This document shows positions 53,638 to 63,241 of a stretch of 64,000 nucleotides of DNA, one piece after another. Position numbers and translations under genes: made by a program. The stretch is taken from assembly GCA_964612425.1 (NCBI GenBank), contig CAZTDX010000003.1, positions 49,258-113,257 on the forward strand, read 5' to 3'. Within the stretch, counting starts at the first letter, position 1; each line of letters starts with the position of its first letter. Under the pieces are notes generated by a model that saw only the letters and a list, made by a program, of their open reading frames with translations, was not told the origin of the DNA and did no database searches. Source of the DNA: CAUJGP01 sp964612425 (GTDB taxonomy: Bacteria; Bdellovibrionota; Bdellovibrionia; Bdellovibrionales; Bdellovibrionaceae).

Positions 53638-54573
53638 TCAATAGCGAAACACGCGACGAACGACAAAACCTTTTTCTTTATCAAATCCAATAAGAGCCAA
53701 CAACTCTTCCGGTCGCTGACTCAAAACTTTAATTCCTTGATCCTTCGTCGGGTCAAACGACACAATGAGCCGTCTTCGAAGCTCATGAGAAATTTGTCCA
53801 TTCTTGATTAAAGCCTCACTCTGGCCACTCACACGCACCACCTTAAATCCTGGCAAGGTCCTGAGCATGGGAATAAAAGAGGCTGTCCCCTCAAGTAAGA
53901 TATTTTTTTTAAAATCTCTCTCAATACTCACTACTTCTTCCAAAGGAAGCGCTTGAGAGAGAGGATAGGGAGCTGAATAAGTTCGGGTAAGCTCTGTCAT
54001 CACAGCGCCGCACCCCAATGTTCTTCCCAAACGATCCACCCAAGAACGAATAAAACTTCCTTTTGAGCAATTTAAACGAAATCGATAACGACGATCATCC
54101 GTCTTACCTAAAAACTCATTTCCCCAAAAACTCATGGGCTTCACTGGAACTTTGACCTCCTGTGAGCCCTCGCGAGCGTACTCATAAAGTTTTTTACCGT
54201 CGACTTTGGTCGCCGAAAAAAGAGGGACCTCCCATTCAAATTGTCCTTGGAGAGATAAGGCAGAACTGACAACAATACTGTCCTCAATTAACATCGGAGT
54301 TTCTTTTAAAATAGTCCCCGTGATATCGAGCGTATCGGTCTCAACTCCGGTTTGCAGCGTGACCTCATACTGTTTATCCTCTTCAAGCACATAGGAAGAA
54401 ATTTTTGTGGCTTCACCAAGCAAAAGAACCATCAATCCTTCTGCAAGAGGATCCAACGTTCCAGTATGTCCCACTTCTTTTATAGATAATGATCGACGCA
54501 CTTTCTGAACAACATCATGGCTTGTAACACCACTCGGCTTTCGAACTAATAACAAACCATGAAGATGAGACAT
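53638..54573 (-). CDS. truB: tRNA pseudouridine-55 synthase
   Basis: 311 residues from the ATG at 54573 (a TTG one codon earlier is the in-frame alternative). The catalytic Asp is in GHTGTLDPLAEGLMVLL, with the following GEATKIS and later YEYAREGSQ and CSKGSFIRSWVDRLG segments typical of TruB. It forms pseudouridine at position 55 of tRNAs. It follows rbfA with only a few bases between. The C-terminus continues with a PUA-like tail (ELLALIGFDKEKGFVVRRVF). Confidence 0.95.
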   Translation of the reverse strand: MSHLHGLLLVRKPSGVTSHDVVQKVRRSLSIKEVGHTGTLDPLAEGLMVLLLGEATKISSYVLEEDKQYEVTLQTGVETDTLDITGTILKETPMLIEDSIVVSSALSLQGQFEWEVPLFSATKVDGKKLYEYAREGSQEVKVPVKPMSFWGNEFLGKTDDRRYRFRLNCSKGSFIRSWVDRLGRTLGCGAVMTELTRTYSAPYPLSQALPLEEVVSIERDFKKNILLEGTASFIPMLRTLPGFKVVRVSGQSEALIKNGQISHELRRRLIVSFDPTKDQGIKVLSQRPEELLALIGFDKEKGFVVRRVFRY

Positions 54574-54576
54574 CAA

Positions 54577-54987
54577 TTATTCCGCATCCTCATCCGATTT
54601 TTTATTGGCTTCAGAAAGTTCGTAAATATTCTTTTCAACAGAAAGAGATTTATCGAAACCTCGATCATAATAAAAATGTAGTTTAGGACAAAATTTTAAC
54701 TTTAACTCTTGAGCAACATACCTTTGCATAGAACCCACTTGAGTCTCTAACTTTTCAATCAGAGTTTCCTCATTGCTTGCCCCATCAATAGCTTCTGCTT
54801 GAGAAGCCGAAGTCAATCGATGAACAAAAACCTTCGCCGTTTTTAAATCATGAGGAACTTGCACTCTGGTCACTGACACCAAGCCATCTTTGGCTAAATT
54901 AAAATTCTTTAAAATATAGCCCGCCAAACTCTCTTGAATTTGTTTTTCAATTTGAACTTGACGACGGCTTTGCTTGTTAAATTCCAT
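54577..54987 (-). CDS. rbfA: Ribosome-binding factor A
   Basis: 136 residues from the ATG at 54987; the frame is open 30 codons further into infB but has no family residues there. Typical RbfA start (NKQSRRQVQIEKQIQESLAGYI), then VSVTRVQVPHDLKTAKVFVHRL (KH-like fold) and the final LKFCPKLHFYYDRGFDKS. It helps 30S maturation, in particular at low temperature. It lies between infB and truB in the usual order. The acidic C-terminal tail (ANKKSDEDAE) is long. Confidence 0.95.
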   Translation of the reverse strand: MEFNKQSRRQVQIEKQIQESLAGYILKNFNLAKDGLVSVTRVQVPHDLKTAKVFVHRLTSASQAEAIDGASNEETLIEKLETQVGSMQRYVAQELKLKFCPKLHFYYDRGFDKSLSVEKNIYELSEANKKSDEDAE

Positions 54988-55000
54988 ATTTTTACTCGTT

Positions 55001-58000
55001 TTAAACAGATGCAGAGGCAGGCGATCCAAGTTCTCTTCGAACTTCTTCGCGGCTATAAGCTTCGATAATATCACCAACTTTTAAGTCATTATAATTTTCT
55101 ATTCCAATACCGCACTCGAATCCCGTAGCGACTTCCTTTGCATCATCTTTAAAGCGTTTTAAGCTGCCAATTTTACCTTGGTAGACAACAACGCCGTTTC
55201 GTACCAGGCGAACCATATGAGTACGAGCTACTTTGCCATCCAACACAGAGCAACCTGCAATAGTTCCCACTTTCGGTACGGTAAAGATATTTCGTACTTC
55301 CGCACGACCATGAACTTGCTCGACGATCTCTGGCTCTAATAAACCAGACATAAGGCGTTTTAAATCATCCATCATTTCATATACAATACCATAAGTTCTA
55401 ATTTCGATGCCTTTTTGTTTTGCCATAGACATCGCATTACCATCAGGACGTGTGTTGAATCCTAGAATGATGGCTCCAGAAGTTGCCGCAAGTAACACGT
55501 CACCCTCATTAATTCCACCCACAGCAGTATGAATGATTTTTATTTTAACTTCATCCGTAGCAAGCTTTTGGAACATTCCCTGAATTGCTTCAGAACTTCC
55601 CATGACATCCGATTTCAAAATAACATTAAGAAGTTTTTGATCCCCTTGTTTTACTTTAGAAAACATTTCTTCGAGCGACATTTTAGAAGATGGATTTTCT
55701 GCTTTGAGCTTTAGTGATTTTCTAATTTCAACTACACGCTCTAAAGTTTTTTCATCTTTAACGATGTCAAACTTATCGCCCGCAGCAGGAACTTCATCAA
55801 GTCCTAACACCTCAACAGGCATACCAGGTCCCGCAGACTCAACACGCTCTCCAAGATCGTTCATTAAACTTCTGACTCGCCCGGAGCAAGTTCCAGCCAC
55901 AATAATATCGCCCACTTTAACAGTTCCATCTTGAACAAGTAATGTGGCAACACTACCACGGCCCTTTTCTAAACGGCTCTCAATAACAATTCCCGTTCCA
56001 GAACGTTTTGGATTGGCTTTTAACTCCTGCATTTCAGCTACAAGTAGTAATTGCTCAAGTAATTCTTTGATCCCTTGTTTTTTAATCGCGGAGACTTCAC
56101 AAAAAATATTGGTACCACCCCACTCCTCAGGAACAATTTCAAATTCAGTGAGTTGTTGCTTGATCCGATCAGGATTAGCACCCGGCTTATCTATTTTATT
56201 GAGGGCTATAACTATGGGAACTCCAGCCGCTTTAGCATGATTAATAGCTTCAGCCGTTTGAGGCATAACACCATCATCGGCAGCAATGACGATAACGGCA
56301 ATATCCGTAGCGTTCGCACCTCTGGCTCTCATCGCCGTAAAAGCTTCGTGACCTGGGGTATCTAAGAAGGTCACTAATTCGCCAGTTTCTAATTTCACTT
56401 GGTAGGCACCAATGTGCTGAGTGATTCCACCTTTTTCACCGGCGGCCACGTTGGCCTGGCGAATGGCATCAAGGAGTGACGTTTTACCATGATCCACGTG
56501 CCCCATTACTGTCACGACAGGAGGTCTTGGAACAGGCTCAGCGGCAACATCACCAAAAGCAGTATCAACTAAAATTTCATCCGCTGTCTTGAAGACGTTC
56601 TGTGCTTCCCAACCAAACTCAGGAAGAATCAAGGCTAATGTATCAAAATCAAGAACCGTGCTCATGGTCCCCATTACACCGTTTTGCATAAGAACTTTTG
56701 TTAACTGTGCGGCCTTCACTCCAATCGATTCAGCGACATCACTCAACTTCATTGATTTATTGATTTTTAAAATCCGCTTGGAAGCTTTGGGTGTTGTAAT
56801 CTGAGTTTGCATACTCTCCCGAGCAAGCATACCCTTTTTCTTTTTAGGCTGAAACACCATTTCGCGCTTACGAAATTCAGCGGCGTTAAATTCTACAACT
56901 TCTCCTTCAGGAAAAGCACCAGCTCCACTGACGGCAGGCTCCGCGACGACTGGTTTAGTAAACTTCTTATGTTTATCTTCAAATTTTGAACGCCTGCTCG
57001 CCTCTTCTGGCTCAGGGATCAAAGATATAGGCTGAGCAATAAATCCCGCTCGAAGATTGCTTCGACCTGCGGTTCGCATTGGTCCGCTGCCACCAGGTCC
57101 ACCACCTTGGGAGGACGATCTGAAGCCACCACCGGCTCCACCTGATTGAAATCCACCACCTGAGGGACGTTGTCCTTGATAGCCACCGCCTCTACCTTGA
57201 GATGAGCCACCTTGATTGGGGGCAGTCACACGACTCAAATCCATTCTTCCAACAATATTTTTTCTAACCACTTCATTGGCTGGTTTTTGCGAACTCGCAA
57301 ATCCACTCTGGCCAACGACCACTTCTTTTTTTCTCGCAGGAGCAGGTGTCATTTTTCGCTCAATATTTTCCATTGGTACCGACGGCCTTACCCCGGGAGC
57401 ATCCACTCGAGGAGGAGCACTAGGCGTTCCTTTTTCTTCAACAGGTTTTTCTTCAACTCGCGCCATAGTGACCGAAGCAGCACTACTTTTTAAATTCAGC
57501 TCTTTTTCAGGTTTTGAAATAACTCCAGGAGCTTTAAGTCCTTCCGTCTCCAAAATTTTTGTCTCTTCAACTTTAGCTTCAGCAACTATTTCCTTAGCTG
57601 GTGTTGCCGCCATTTTTTCAGCAACCCCTTCTTCTACTTTTTGTTTTGCACTGACTTTAGAAGTGGTTGATTTAAGTTTTTCTTCAACAGGTTTTTCAGA
57701 CGTTACGACCTCAGCAACAGACATCTCCTCGTCAACCATGGCACTTTCGTGAGAAACTTCCGCTTCATGCTTTTTTGCTAATTCTGCCTCTGACGGTGCT
57801 TTACGGCGAACAACCTTTGGCGCAGCAGTTGCTGCCGCCGCCGAAGTCGCGCTTGATGCTGAACCAACGGCCGCACTGGCTGCTGTTTTTGTCGTTACCA
57901 CTTCTGGAGCGACTTTTTTCGTGGTGGCTTTTTTCTTAACGGTGAGTTTTTTTGCAGATTCACCACTTTGAGCTTGAGGATTGAGTTTATTTTTAATCTG

Positions 58001-58132
58001 CTCAATCAAATCAGGAGTCAGCTCCGCCATATGACTTTTTATAGGCAATTGCCATTCACGAATCTTAGCCATCAAAGCTAAGGTCTCCATACCTACTTCT
58101 TTTGCAAACTCAAAAACCTTTGGATTCGCCAC
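55001..58132 (-). CDS. infB: Translation initiation factor IF-2
   Basis: 1043 residues. The C-terminal part (from about 530) is the GTPase and domains II-IV: VTVMGHVDHGKTSLLDAI (G1), DTPGHEAF (G3), ALNKIDKPG (G4), with GIVIESRLEKGRG after. The N-terminal 500 residues are low complexity: Ala/Lys/Glu-rich with an Arg/Gly region (GGGYQGQRPSGGG) of disorder, which is long for the family. The start is GTG at 58132 with AGAGGTGA upstream. It brings fMet-tRNA to the 30S subunit. It follows nusA with 25 bases between. Confidence 0.97.
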   Translation of the reverse strand: MANPKVFEFAKEVGMETLALMAKIREWQLPIKSHMAELTPDLIEQIKNKLNPQAQSGESAKKLTVKKKATTKKVAPEVVTTKTAASAAVGSASSATSAAAATAAPKVVRRKAPSEAELAKKHEAEVSHESAMVDEEMSVAEVVTSEKPVEEKLKSTTSKVSAKQKVEEGVAEKMAATPAKEIVAEAKVEETKILETEGLKAPGVISKPEKELNLKSSAASVTMARVEEKPVEEKGTPSAPPRVDAPGVRPSVPMENIERKMTPAPARKKEVVVGQSGFASSQKPANEVVRKNIVGRMDLSRVTAPNQGGSSQGRGGGYQGQRPSGGGFQSGGAGGGFRSSSQGGGPGGSGPMRTAGRSNLRAGFIAQPISLIPEPEEASRRSKFEDKHKKFTKPVVAEPAVSGAGAFPEGEVVEFNAAEFRKREMVFQPKKKKGMLARESMQTQITTPKASKRILKINKSMKLSDVAESIGVKAAQLTKVLMQNGVMGTMSTVLDFDTLALILPEFGWEAQNVFKTADEILVDTAFGDVAAEPVPRPPVVTVMGHVDHGKTSLLDAIRQANVAAGEKGGITQHIGAYQVKLETGELVTFLDTPGHEAFTAMRARGANATDIAVIVIAADDGVMPQTAEAINHAKAAGVPIVIALNKIDKPGANPDRIKQQLTEFEIVPEEWGGTNIFCEVSAIKKQGIKELLEQLLLVAEMQELKANPKRSGTGIVIESRLEKGRGSVATLLVQDGTVKVGDIIVAGTCSGRVRSLMNDLGERVESAGPGMPVEVLGLDEVPAAGDKFDIVKDEKTLERVVEIRKSLKLKAENPSSKMSLEEMFSKVKQGDQKLLNVILKSDVMGSSEAIQGMFQKLATDEVKIKIIHTAVGGINEGDVLLAATSGAIILGFNTRPDGNAMSMAKQKGIEIRTYGIVYEMMDDLKRLMSGLLEPEIVEQVHGRAEVRNIFTVPKVGTIAGCSVLDGKVARTHMVRLVRNGVVVYQGKIGSLKRFKDDAKEVATGFECGIGIENYNDLKVGDIIEAYSREEVRRELGSPASASV

Positions 58133-58157
58133 TCACTCACCTCTTTCGAAGAATCGA

Positions 58158-59573
58158 TTATTCTTCGTCTTTAATCTCAACACTGTTAACACTTGCTTCT
58201 TGACCTTCTAGCTTTTCCATTTCCTGCTTCAAGCGCAAATCAGCCAATGATTTAGCATCGGTCTTAGAATCTTTACCAACTCCTTGAACAGGAATCGGTT
58301 GTCCAGAATCCTTGTATTTTTTAACGAGCGCTTTTGCATCATTCAAGAGTTTTTCAGCTCTTGTTGGATCATCATACCCAGGAATAGACATCAAATCTTC
58401 AATACTTGCATCAGCAACTGCAGCAAATGAACCAAATCCTGATTGATATAAATTTTGAGCCATGGTCTCGCTTAACCCTGGAAGTAATAACAAATTAGAC
58501 ACTGACTCAGAAGCCTTCGCTTGAGCAGCAGATTCTGATAAAATATCAATTTTCCAAGACGTTAACTTTGCTGCTAAACGAACATTCTGTCCGCGACGAC
58601 CAATAGCCAAACTCAATTGAGTGTCAGGAACAACAATCTCCATTTCATGGTTCACTTCATCAAGAAAGACTCGAGAAATTTCAGCAGGTGCTAAAGCATT
58701 ACATGCAAATCGAGTAATATCTTCATTCCAAGGAACGATATCAATCTTCTCACCCTTTAATTCCTGAACAATATTTTGAACGCGACTCCCCTTCATTCCA
58801 ACACAAGCGCCCACAGGATCTATCGTATTATCTTTGGATCGCACTGCAATTTTAGCTCTCTGACCCGGTTCACGAGCCGCCGCCATGATTTCAACGATGC
58901 CATCATATATTTCAGGAACTTCTTGTTCAAAAAGCTTCATTAAATAGCGCTCATCAGCGCGAGACATAATAATCTGAGGGCCACGAGTGGTTTGACGAAC
59001 CTCTGAAAGATAACCTTGAACGCGATCGCCCGCTTTATAGGTTTCTCCAGGAATTTGCTCTCGAAGTGGCAAATAGGCTTCTGTTCGACCTAAATCAACA
59101 ACCACCATGCCTTTTTCAACTCTTCGAACAATCCCTGATGCCACTTCCCCTTTACGCGTTTCAAATTCATTAAAGATAATTTCTCTTTCGGCATCTCGAA
59201 TTTTTTGGAGAATAATCTGTTTTGCCATTTGAGCGGCAATGCGACCAAGATCTCGGGCTTCAATTTTTATACCAATTGAATCATGAAGTTGAGCTTCAGG
59301 ATCGAGCTTGAGTGCTTCATCTTGTGGAATCTCTACTTCTTCATCAATGAACTCTTCGCGAGTGACCACTTCTTTAAATTCATACAATTCCACTTCGCCA
59401 GTGTCTTCATTATATTGGGGCTCGATTTCACGATAGGTTCCATATTTTTTACGAGCAGCAAGCAGCATCCCTTGCATAATGGCATCAATCACCACTTGGC
59501 GATCAATCCCCTTATCTTTTCCGACCTGTTCAATCACTCTGCTTAACTCTGAAAACATATTATCAGATGACAT
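58158..59573 (-). CDS. nusA: Transcription factor NusA
   Basis: 471 residues from the ATG at 59573 with AGAGGTGA 5 bases upstream; a GTG two codons earlier is also in frame. N-terminal RNA polymerase-binding domain (FSELSRVIEQVGKDKG), S1 domain (VASGIVRRVEKGMVVVDLGRTEAYLP), and two KH domains (VGACVGMKGSRVQNI, LSLAIGRRGQNVRLAA). A helix-hairpin-helix repeat follows (LLLPGLSETMAQNLYQSGFG). It modulates pausing, termination and antitermination. It is between rimP and infB as usual. Confidence 0.97.
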   Translation of the reverse strand: MSSDNMFSELSRVIEQVGKDKGIDRQVVIDAIMQGMLLAARKKYGTYREIEPQYNEDTGEVELYEFKEVVTREEFIDEEVEIPQDEALKLDPEAQLHDSIGIKIEARDLGRIAAQMAKQIILQKIRDAEREIIFNEFETRKGEVASGIVRRVEKGMVVVDLGRTEAYLPLREQIPGETYKAGDRVQGYLSEVRQTTRGPQIIMSRADERYLMKLFEQEVPEIYDGIVEIMAAAREPGQRAKIAVRSKDNTIDPVGACVGMKGSRVQNIVQELKGEKIDIVPWNEDITRFACNALAPAEISRVFLDEVNHEMEIVVPDTQLSLAIGRRGQNVRLAAKLTSWKIDILSESAAQAKASESVSNLLLLPGLSETMAQNLYQSGFGSFAAVADASIEDLMSIPGYDDPTRAEKLLNDAKALVKKYKDSGQPIPVQGVGKDSKTDAKSLADLRLKQEMEKLEGQEASVNSVEIKDEE

Positions 59574-59575
59574 AA

Positions 59576-60172
59576 TCACCTCTTGTTTTTTGGTTTTGAA
59601 AAATCAAATACTATTTTTGCTTTTTCAAAAATGTTTAACGGAACTCGAACCTTAGTTTCACCTGACAGCTCCAATTCCACAGTTTCATCAATTACGGAAA
59701 GCACGACACCGTCCGTGTGTTTACAATTTTGCCAACGCTTTTCCTCAACTCCTAACGAACCAAGAGGTTGAGATAAGCGAAAATTAATTTTCTCACCAAT
59801 GGCTTTTTCAAAGTGCCATTTCTTTTTTAAAGAACGCTCAAGCCCTGGAGACGAAACTTCCAAAAGGTAAGCTCCACCCGGAACAAGGCTCTCGTCAGCA
59901 TCAAGGCGCAAATTGAGGGCCCGAGATATTTGAGTGCATTCATCAATCCCAATTCCAGCTTCATTATCTACGAAAATTCGAAGAGTTCTTGCTCCACCAC
60001 TTCCTGTAAATTCATAGTCGTACAAAATACAACCTTCATTGGAAACAATTTCTTGTATGACTGACTCTAAGGAGCCGCTAACATCTGTAGTGTCAGCAAT
60101 GGTGGTCTCAACAATTATGGATTCATCTGTTACCGATTCATTTGTTTCAGAATCTTTTATCTTTTCTAGCAT
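59576..60172 (-). CDS. rimP: Ribosome maturation factor RimP
   Basis: 198 residues. RimP core: CILYDYEFTGSGGARTLRIFVDNEAGIGIDECTQISRAL, then GGAYLLEVSSPGLERSL, the family hallmark, and an SH3-like C-terminal part. The first 30 residues are an acidic extension (SETNESVTDESI) beyond the usual start. It is needed for 30S assembly. It is the first gene of the rimP-nusA-infB operon. The start at 60172 is weakly supported; the mRNA leader contains a strong hairpin at 60203-60230. Confidence 0.93.
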   Translation of the reverse strand: MLEKIKDSETNESVTDESIIVETTIADTTDVSGSLESVIQEIVSNEGCILYDYEFTGSGGARTLRIFVDNEAGIGIDECTQISRALNLRLDADESLVPGGAYLLEVSSPGLERSLKKKWHFEKAIGEKINFRLSQPLGSLGVEEKRWQNCKHTDGVVLSVIDETVELELSGETKVRVPLNIFEKAKIVFDFSKPKNKR

Positions 60173-60202
60173 TCTCTAATAATCATCCTCTTTGAGGTAA
60201 AA

Positions 60203-60230
60203 AAAAATGGGCCGCTTTAGGCCCATTTTT
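60203..60230 (-). terminator. Strong terminator in the gap before rimP
   Basis: 11-base perfect stem AAAAATGGGCC (60203-60213) with GGCCCATTTTT (60220-60230), loop GCTTTA, followed on the minus strand by a run of nine T. It ends the upstream GNAT/SurA-like transcript. It lies only 31 bases before rimP, so a rimP promoter upstream of it would be attenuated. Confidence 0.85.
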
Positions 60231-60290
60231 GCTTCAATCTACAAAATGTACCATACATCCACTCTTAAGAAGAAAGATGCACTTTGATAT

Positions 60291-60319
60291 CATCTAACTA
60301 TAAATAATCCTAATGTCAA
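60291..60319 (-). promoter_or_regulatory. Candidate promoter of the rimP-nusA-infB operon
   Basis: On the minus strand: -35 TTGACA (60314-60319), a 17-base spacer, and -10 TAGATG (60291-60296). The -35 is perfect and the -10 weak. It lies upstream of the terminator at 60203-60230. Confidence 0.4.
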
Positions 60320-60332
60320 ATGTCACGAGTTT

Positions 60333-60836
60333 TTATAAAGAACTTCTATCGAGTTCTTTTGAAGCAAACGAAAATAAAATGGCATTTTTACCATCAAAAT
60401 AATATCTCTTTCTAATTCCAACTTGTTGAAATTCCTTACTTTTATAGAACTCAATAGCTTTTAAGTTGTCCTCATGAACTTCCAACCAAACTTCTCGAGA
60501 CTTCAATTTTAAATGATTCAATAATAAGCTCATCACACCTTTTCCTTGGTGCTCAGGGAGTGTCGCTAAGCAAGCAATTTCAATATGTGGTAAAATCACC
60601 AATGCTTCATCTTTGTACTTATTGACGGGCCTATCATCTAACTTAAGATAAAGGACAAATCCTAAGAGTTCCCCTTCTGGACTCCGCATTCCAAGTCCAG
60701 AGCCTAATTTAAAAATTTCTTCCAATGACCCTCGACTCCAATTAAGTTGGGCGATAGACGTTAAGTGCTTCTGACATAGAGACACTATATTAAAAACACT
60801 TTCAAGAGACTCAACGCCTAAAACTTCGATCGTCAT
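60333..60836 (-). CDS. GNAT-family N-acetyltransferase (RimI-like)
   Basis: 167 residues. GNAT fold with the acetyl-CoA motif A near residues 95-105 (LATLPEHQGKGVMSLLLNHL) and the following KAIEFYKSKEFQQVGIRKRYY, a pattern shared with RimI-type protein N-terminal acetylases. The target protein is unknown. Its ATG overlaps the stop of the upstream SurA-like gene (ATGA), so the two are translated together. A strong terminator lies downstream. Confidence 0.85.
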   Translation of the reverse strand: MTIEVLGVESLESVFNIVSLCQKHLTSIAQLNWSRGSLEEIFKLGSGLGMRSPEGELLGFVLYLKLDDRPVNKYKDEALVILPHIEIACLATLPEHQGKGVMSLLLNHLKLKSREVWLEVHEDNLKAIEFYKSKEFQQVGIRKRYYFDGKNAILFSFASKELDRSSL

Positions 60837-61477
60837 TCGTTAGATTCAGCGGTAAAATTGCGGACCTGATATTTTTTTCTTAAAATATCAAACCACTCAC
60901 GAAGTCGCTCCTCTGATTGCTTTTGTATTAAAAATTGTCGAATATTTTCTCTGAAACTTTCAAGGGGTAAAGATCCAAATTTCAGTCTATTTTTTTCATA
61001 GTATTCTTTGATTTCAAATTCACTCACCGTTAAACTTGATGCTTCCGTTTTATATTTTAAAAATTTTTTACTTCTTAATTTTCTCATCAACCAATCCTGA
61101 ATCTCAGCCTCTGTAACACTCCACTTTTGCCATGATTTTTGGTTGGCTAAATTTTTTTTTGCTTTATTTAAAGACTCTTTAAATTCTTCATCGGTAACAT
61201 TAGCCAGAGAAAAATTTTCCGCTTCAAGGGAAACGACTTTTTCTAAAAGGGCTGAGGTCACTTGCACAATAAATTCAGGAGAATTTAAATTTTCATTGGG
61301 AATGATTTTTTGCTCTGGCTGTAGTGCTTTTTCAAGCCAATAACCCCCAATCACTTCACGGGAGGTGAGGTAATAGTCACCCACTTTACCCACAATTTTT
61401 GTGATCGTATTCGCCTGAGCAATACTGTTAAAAATAAGGAAGGAAAGAGTATAAACAACTATTATGTTACGTTTCAT
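60833..61477 (-). CDS. Periplasmic SurA N-domain-like protein
   Basis: 214 residues from the ATG at 61477, which begins a signal peptide (RNIIVVYTLSFLIFNSIAQA). The TTG at 61501 is an upstream alternative. The mature part starts ITKIVGKVGDYYLTSREVIGG, like the SurA/PpiD N-terminal chaperone domain, and continues with long charged helices and SEFEIKEYYEKN-LKFG before the end. No PPIase (parvulin) domain is present. It could be an outer-membrane protein chaperone; this is inference from the start motif and helicity. It is coupled to the GNAT gene. Confidence 0.7.
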   Translation of the reverse strand: MKRNIIVVYTLSFLIFNSIAQANTITKIVGKVGDYYLTSREVIGGYWLEKALQPEQKIIPNENLNSPEFIVQVTSALLEKVVSLEAENFSLANVTDEEFKESLNKAKKNLANQKSWQKWSVTEAEIQDWLMRKLRSKKFLKYKTEASSLTVSEFEIKEYYEKNRLKFGSLPLESFRENIRQFLIQKQSEERLREWFDILRKKYQVRNFTAESNE

Positions 61478-61607
61478 TGATGTGCCCCGGTCTTCACTCA
61501 AGTTTTTAAATTTATTATGTTTGATTATAACTGAATCTTAGTTTTTTGAGTATTTAAAAATATTCGCTTAGACTGGGACAACTGAAATAAACTACTGGTA
61601 CAAACTA

Positions 61608-61644
61608 AAACCTAGGTCCCGTTTTTTTATTAGGGCCTAGGTTT
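61608..61644 (-). terminator. Terminator of the barrel gene at 61682
   Basis: Stem AAACCTAGG (61608-61616) with CCTAGGTTT (61636-61644), extended by CCC/GGG with one bulged T, followed on the minus strand by TTTTAGTTT. Confidence 0.75.
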
Positions 61645-61681
61645 CTATATTAGATACTTTGAGTTATCTTAAAGATAATCA

Positions 61682-62833
61682 TTAAAAGTTAAATCGGCCT
61701 GTGAGTAAAAAGGAATAGTGACTCATATTATCCAGAGGTTCAGAGTTTGGGAAAAATGCGGGATAATAAGCACCATCAGTTTTACTTGTAAGATTCCACA
61801 AATATCTAAACTCACCACCGATAATAAAATCATCTGAAATCACAAATTGAGCTCCACCTAATAAACCGATATCAAAGGCACTCACGTGTGTTTGTGTTGT
61901 AGATTGGTAGGCATAGGGGTTTTGGTAGTTTGAGTAGGTATCAGTGTACGTTCTGTAACTATAGGCTACTAAACCACCTGCGATGGGGCGAACAGTTCCT
62001 TTGCTGAATTGTGCTTTAACCGCGCCAATAGCTGAATACTCTTCAATATCTTTTAACCATATATAGTTACTCTTATAAGAAGCATATTGAAAAACTCCTT
62101 CCACAAGGATTTTTTCCTGAGCTTCAACTCCTAAACCAATTCCAAACACTCCATTACCTTGAACGTTATCAGCTTTTGGATACTCAGATAATCCCACCAT
62201 ACCGATAAAGTAAGAAGTACTGTGTTTTGATTTCTTTTGTTGAGCATCGAGAGCTTCTTTTTCGCTAAGAACTGATTTTACTTCTTCTTTAACATCTTCA
62301 CGACTTAAAGAAGGAGTCACTGGGGCAGGAGCAATCACCTGAATAGGAACCTGATTAGTATTGGTGTTTGCATTCACATTAGTGTTTTCATTATTATCGA
62401 GAGCCTTGAAACGATCACCAAATAAAACATCATTTCTTTTTTGCTCGTCTTTCAATCGTGACTCTTCAATTTTTTCAGTGGCTTTTAGCTCAGTCTCAAC
62501 TTCAGCTCTTTTACGATATTTTTTTAACTCTTCTGCTCGCGACGTTGTGGTGATTTCGTTGTCTGTGAGTTCATTTTTATTTTTAGAATCAGCTTTTGCA
62601 CCTGAAGATGCCTGATTCACAATATAAATAGAACGATTTTGTTTGGCATCAGCCTTAACTGATGGGCCCACGGCCTTTTTATCTTCATCTTTGCCGGTCT
62701 CAGCATTAATCTCTTCTGTTAGAACAGGATCTAAATCAAGATCAAGGGAGTCATCCAATTGTTGAGCATGAGCTACATTCACCCCATTCAAGTGAGCACC
62801 CATCAGAATCAAAATCGATAATACTAATTTCAT
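61682..62833 (-). CDS. Outer-membrane barrel protein with long periplasmic linker
   Basis: 383 residues with a signal peptide (1-23, ends AHAQ). Residues about 24-200 are a charged, Lys/Glu/Asn-rich linker with predicted coiled coil (AEELKKYRKRAEVETELKATEKIEES). The C-terminal 180 residues are a barrel (STSYFIGMVGLSEYP, GVFGIGLGVEAQ, VEGVFQYASYKS) ending in FLLTGRFNF with the terminal Phe typical of Bam substrates. It is plausibly a structural outer-membrane protein whose linker reaches the periplasm. GAGG precedes the ATG. The function is unknown. Confidence 0.7.
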   Translation of the reverse strand: MKLVLSILILMGAHLNGVNVAHAQQLDDSLDLDLDPVLTEEINAETGKDEDKKAVGPSVKADAKQNRSIYIVNQASSGAKADSKNKNELTDNEITTTSRAEELKKYRKRAEVETELKATEKIEESRLKDEQKRNDVLFGDRFKALDNNENTNVNANTNTNQVPIQVIAPAPVTPSLSREDVKEEVKSVLSEKEALDAQQKKSKHSTSYFIGMVGLSEYPKADNVQGNGVFGIGLGVEAQEKILVEGVFQYASYKSNYIWLKDIEEYSAIGAVKAQFSKGTVRPIAGGLVAYSYRTYTDTYSNYQNPYAYQSTTQTHVSAFDIGLLGGAQFVISDDFIIGGEFRYLWNLTSKTDGAYYPAFFPNSEPLDNMSHYSFLLTGRFNF

Positions 62834-63241
62834 AAATACACCTCTTTTTAAAAACTTAAAATATAAGCAAAAAGAGCATGAGCAATTTTAATGCCATGAA
62901 TTAGATCCCAAAGAGCCTTTATATCTATTTGAAATTACTGATATTATAATTTTTTCCTGGAGTCAAAAATGACTCTTTTTGTGAAGCAATTGTAAAGTTT
63001 TTCTATAAGAGTTGCAAAATAAGTAAACAAAATGGAATTTTTTTATATGCACCAATCCTTTAAGAGGCCTGAATTAAGCTTTGAATTTAACACTTTTCAC
63101 TTTTTTCTTGAGATTGTAATAATTCTCCTTTAACTTCAAAAACCTGTTTTAACGATCTTGAAATAATATTTAGTTGCTCAATTAAAAATGTTTACTGAGT
63201 GACTATTTTAAATCTTGAATTTTAATTTTTTTGTCGACTAT
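62834..63241. other. Intergenic region upstream of tRNA-Leu
   Basis: 408 bases of AT-rich sequence without a gene. It presumably holds the promoters of the barrel gene (minus) and of tRNA-Leu (plus). A small inverted repeat, GAGTCA-AAAA-TGACTC (62960-62975) followed by five T, looks like a weak + strand terminator. Confidence 0.5.

Noticed and set aside
57212..57752. Long + strand frames opposite the start of infB
   Set aside because: Antisense shadows of the repetitive N-terminal region of IF-2; Ser/Phe-rich composition and no ribosome-binding site.
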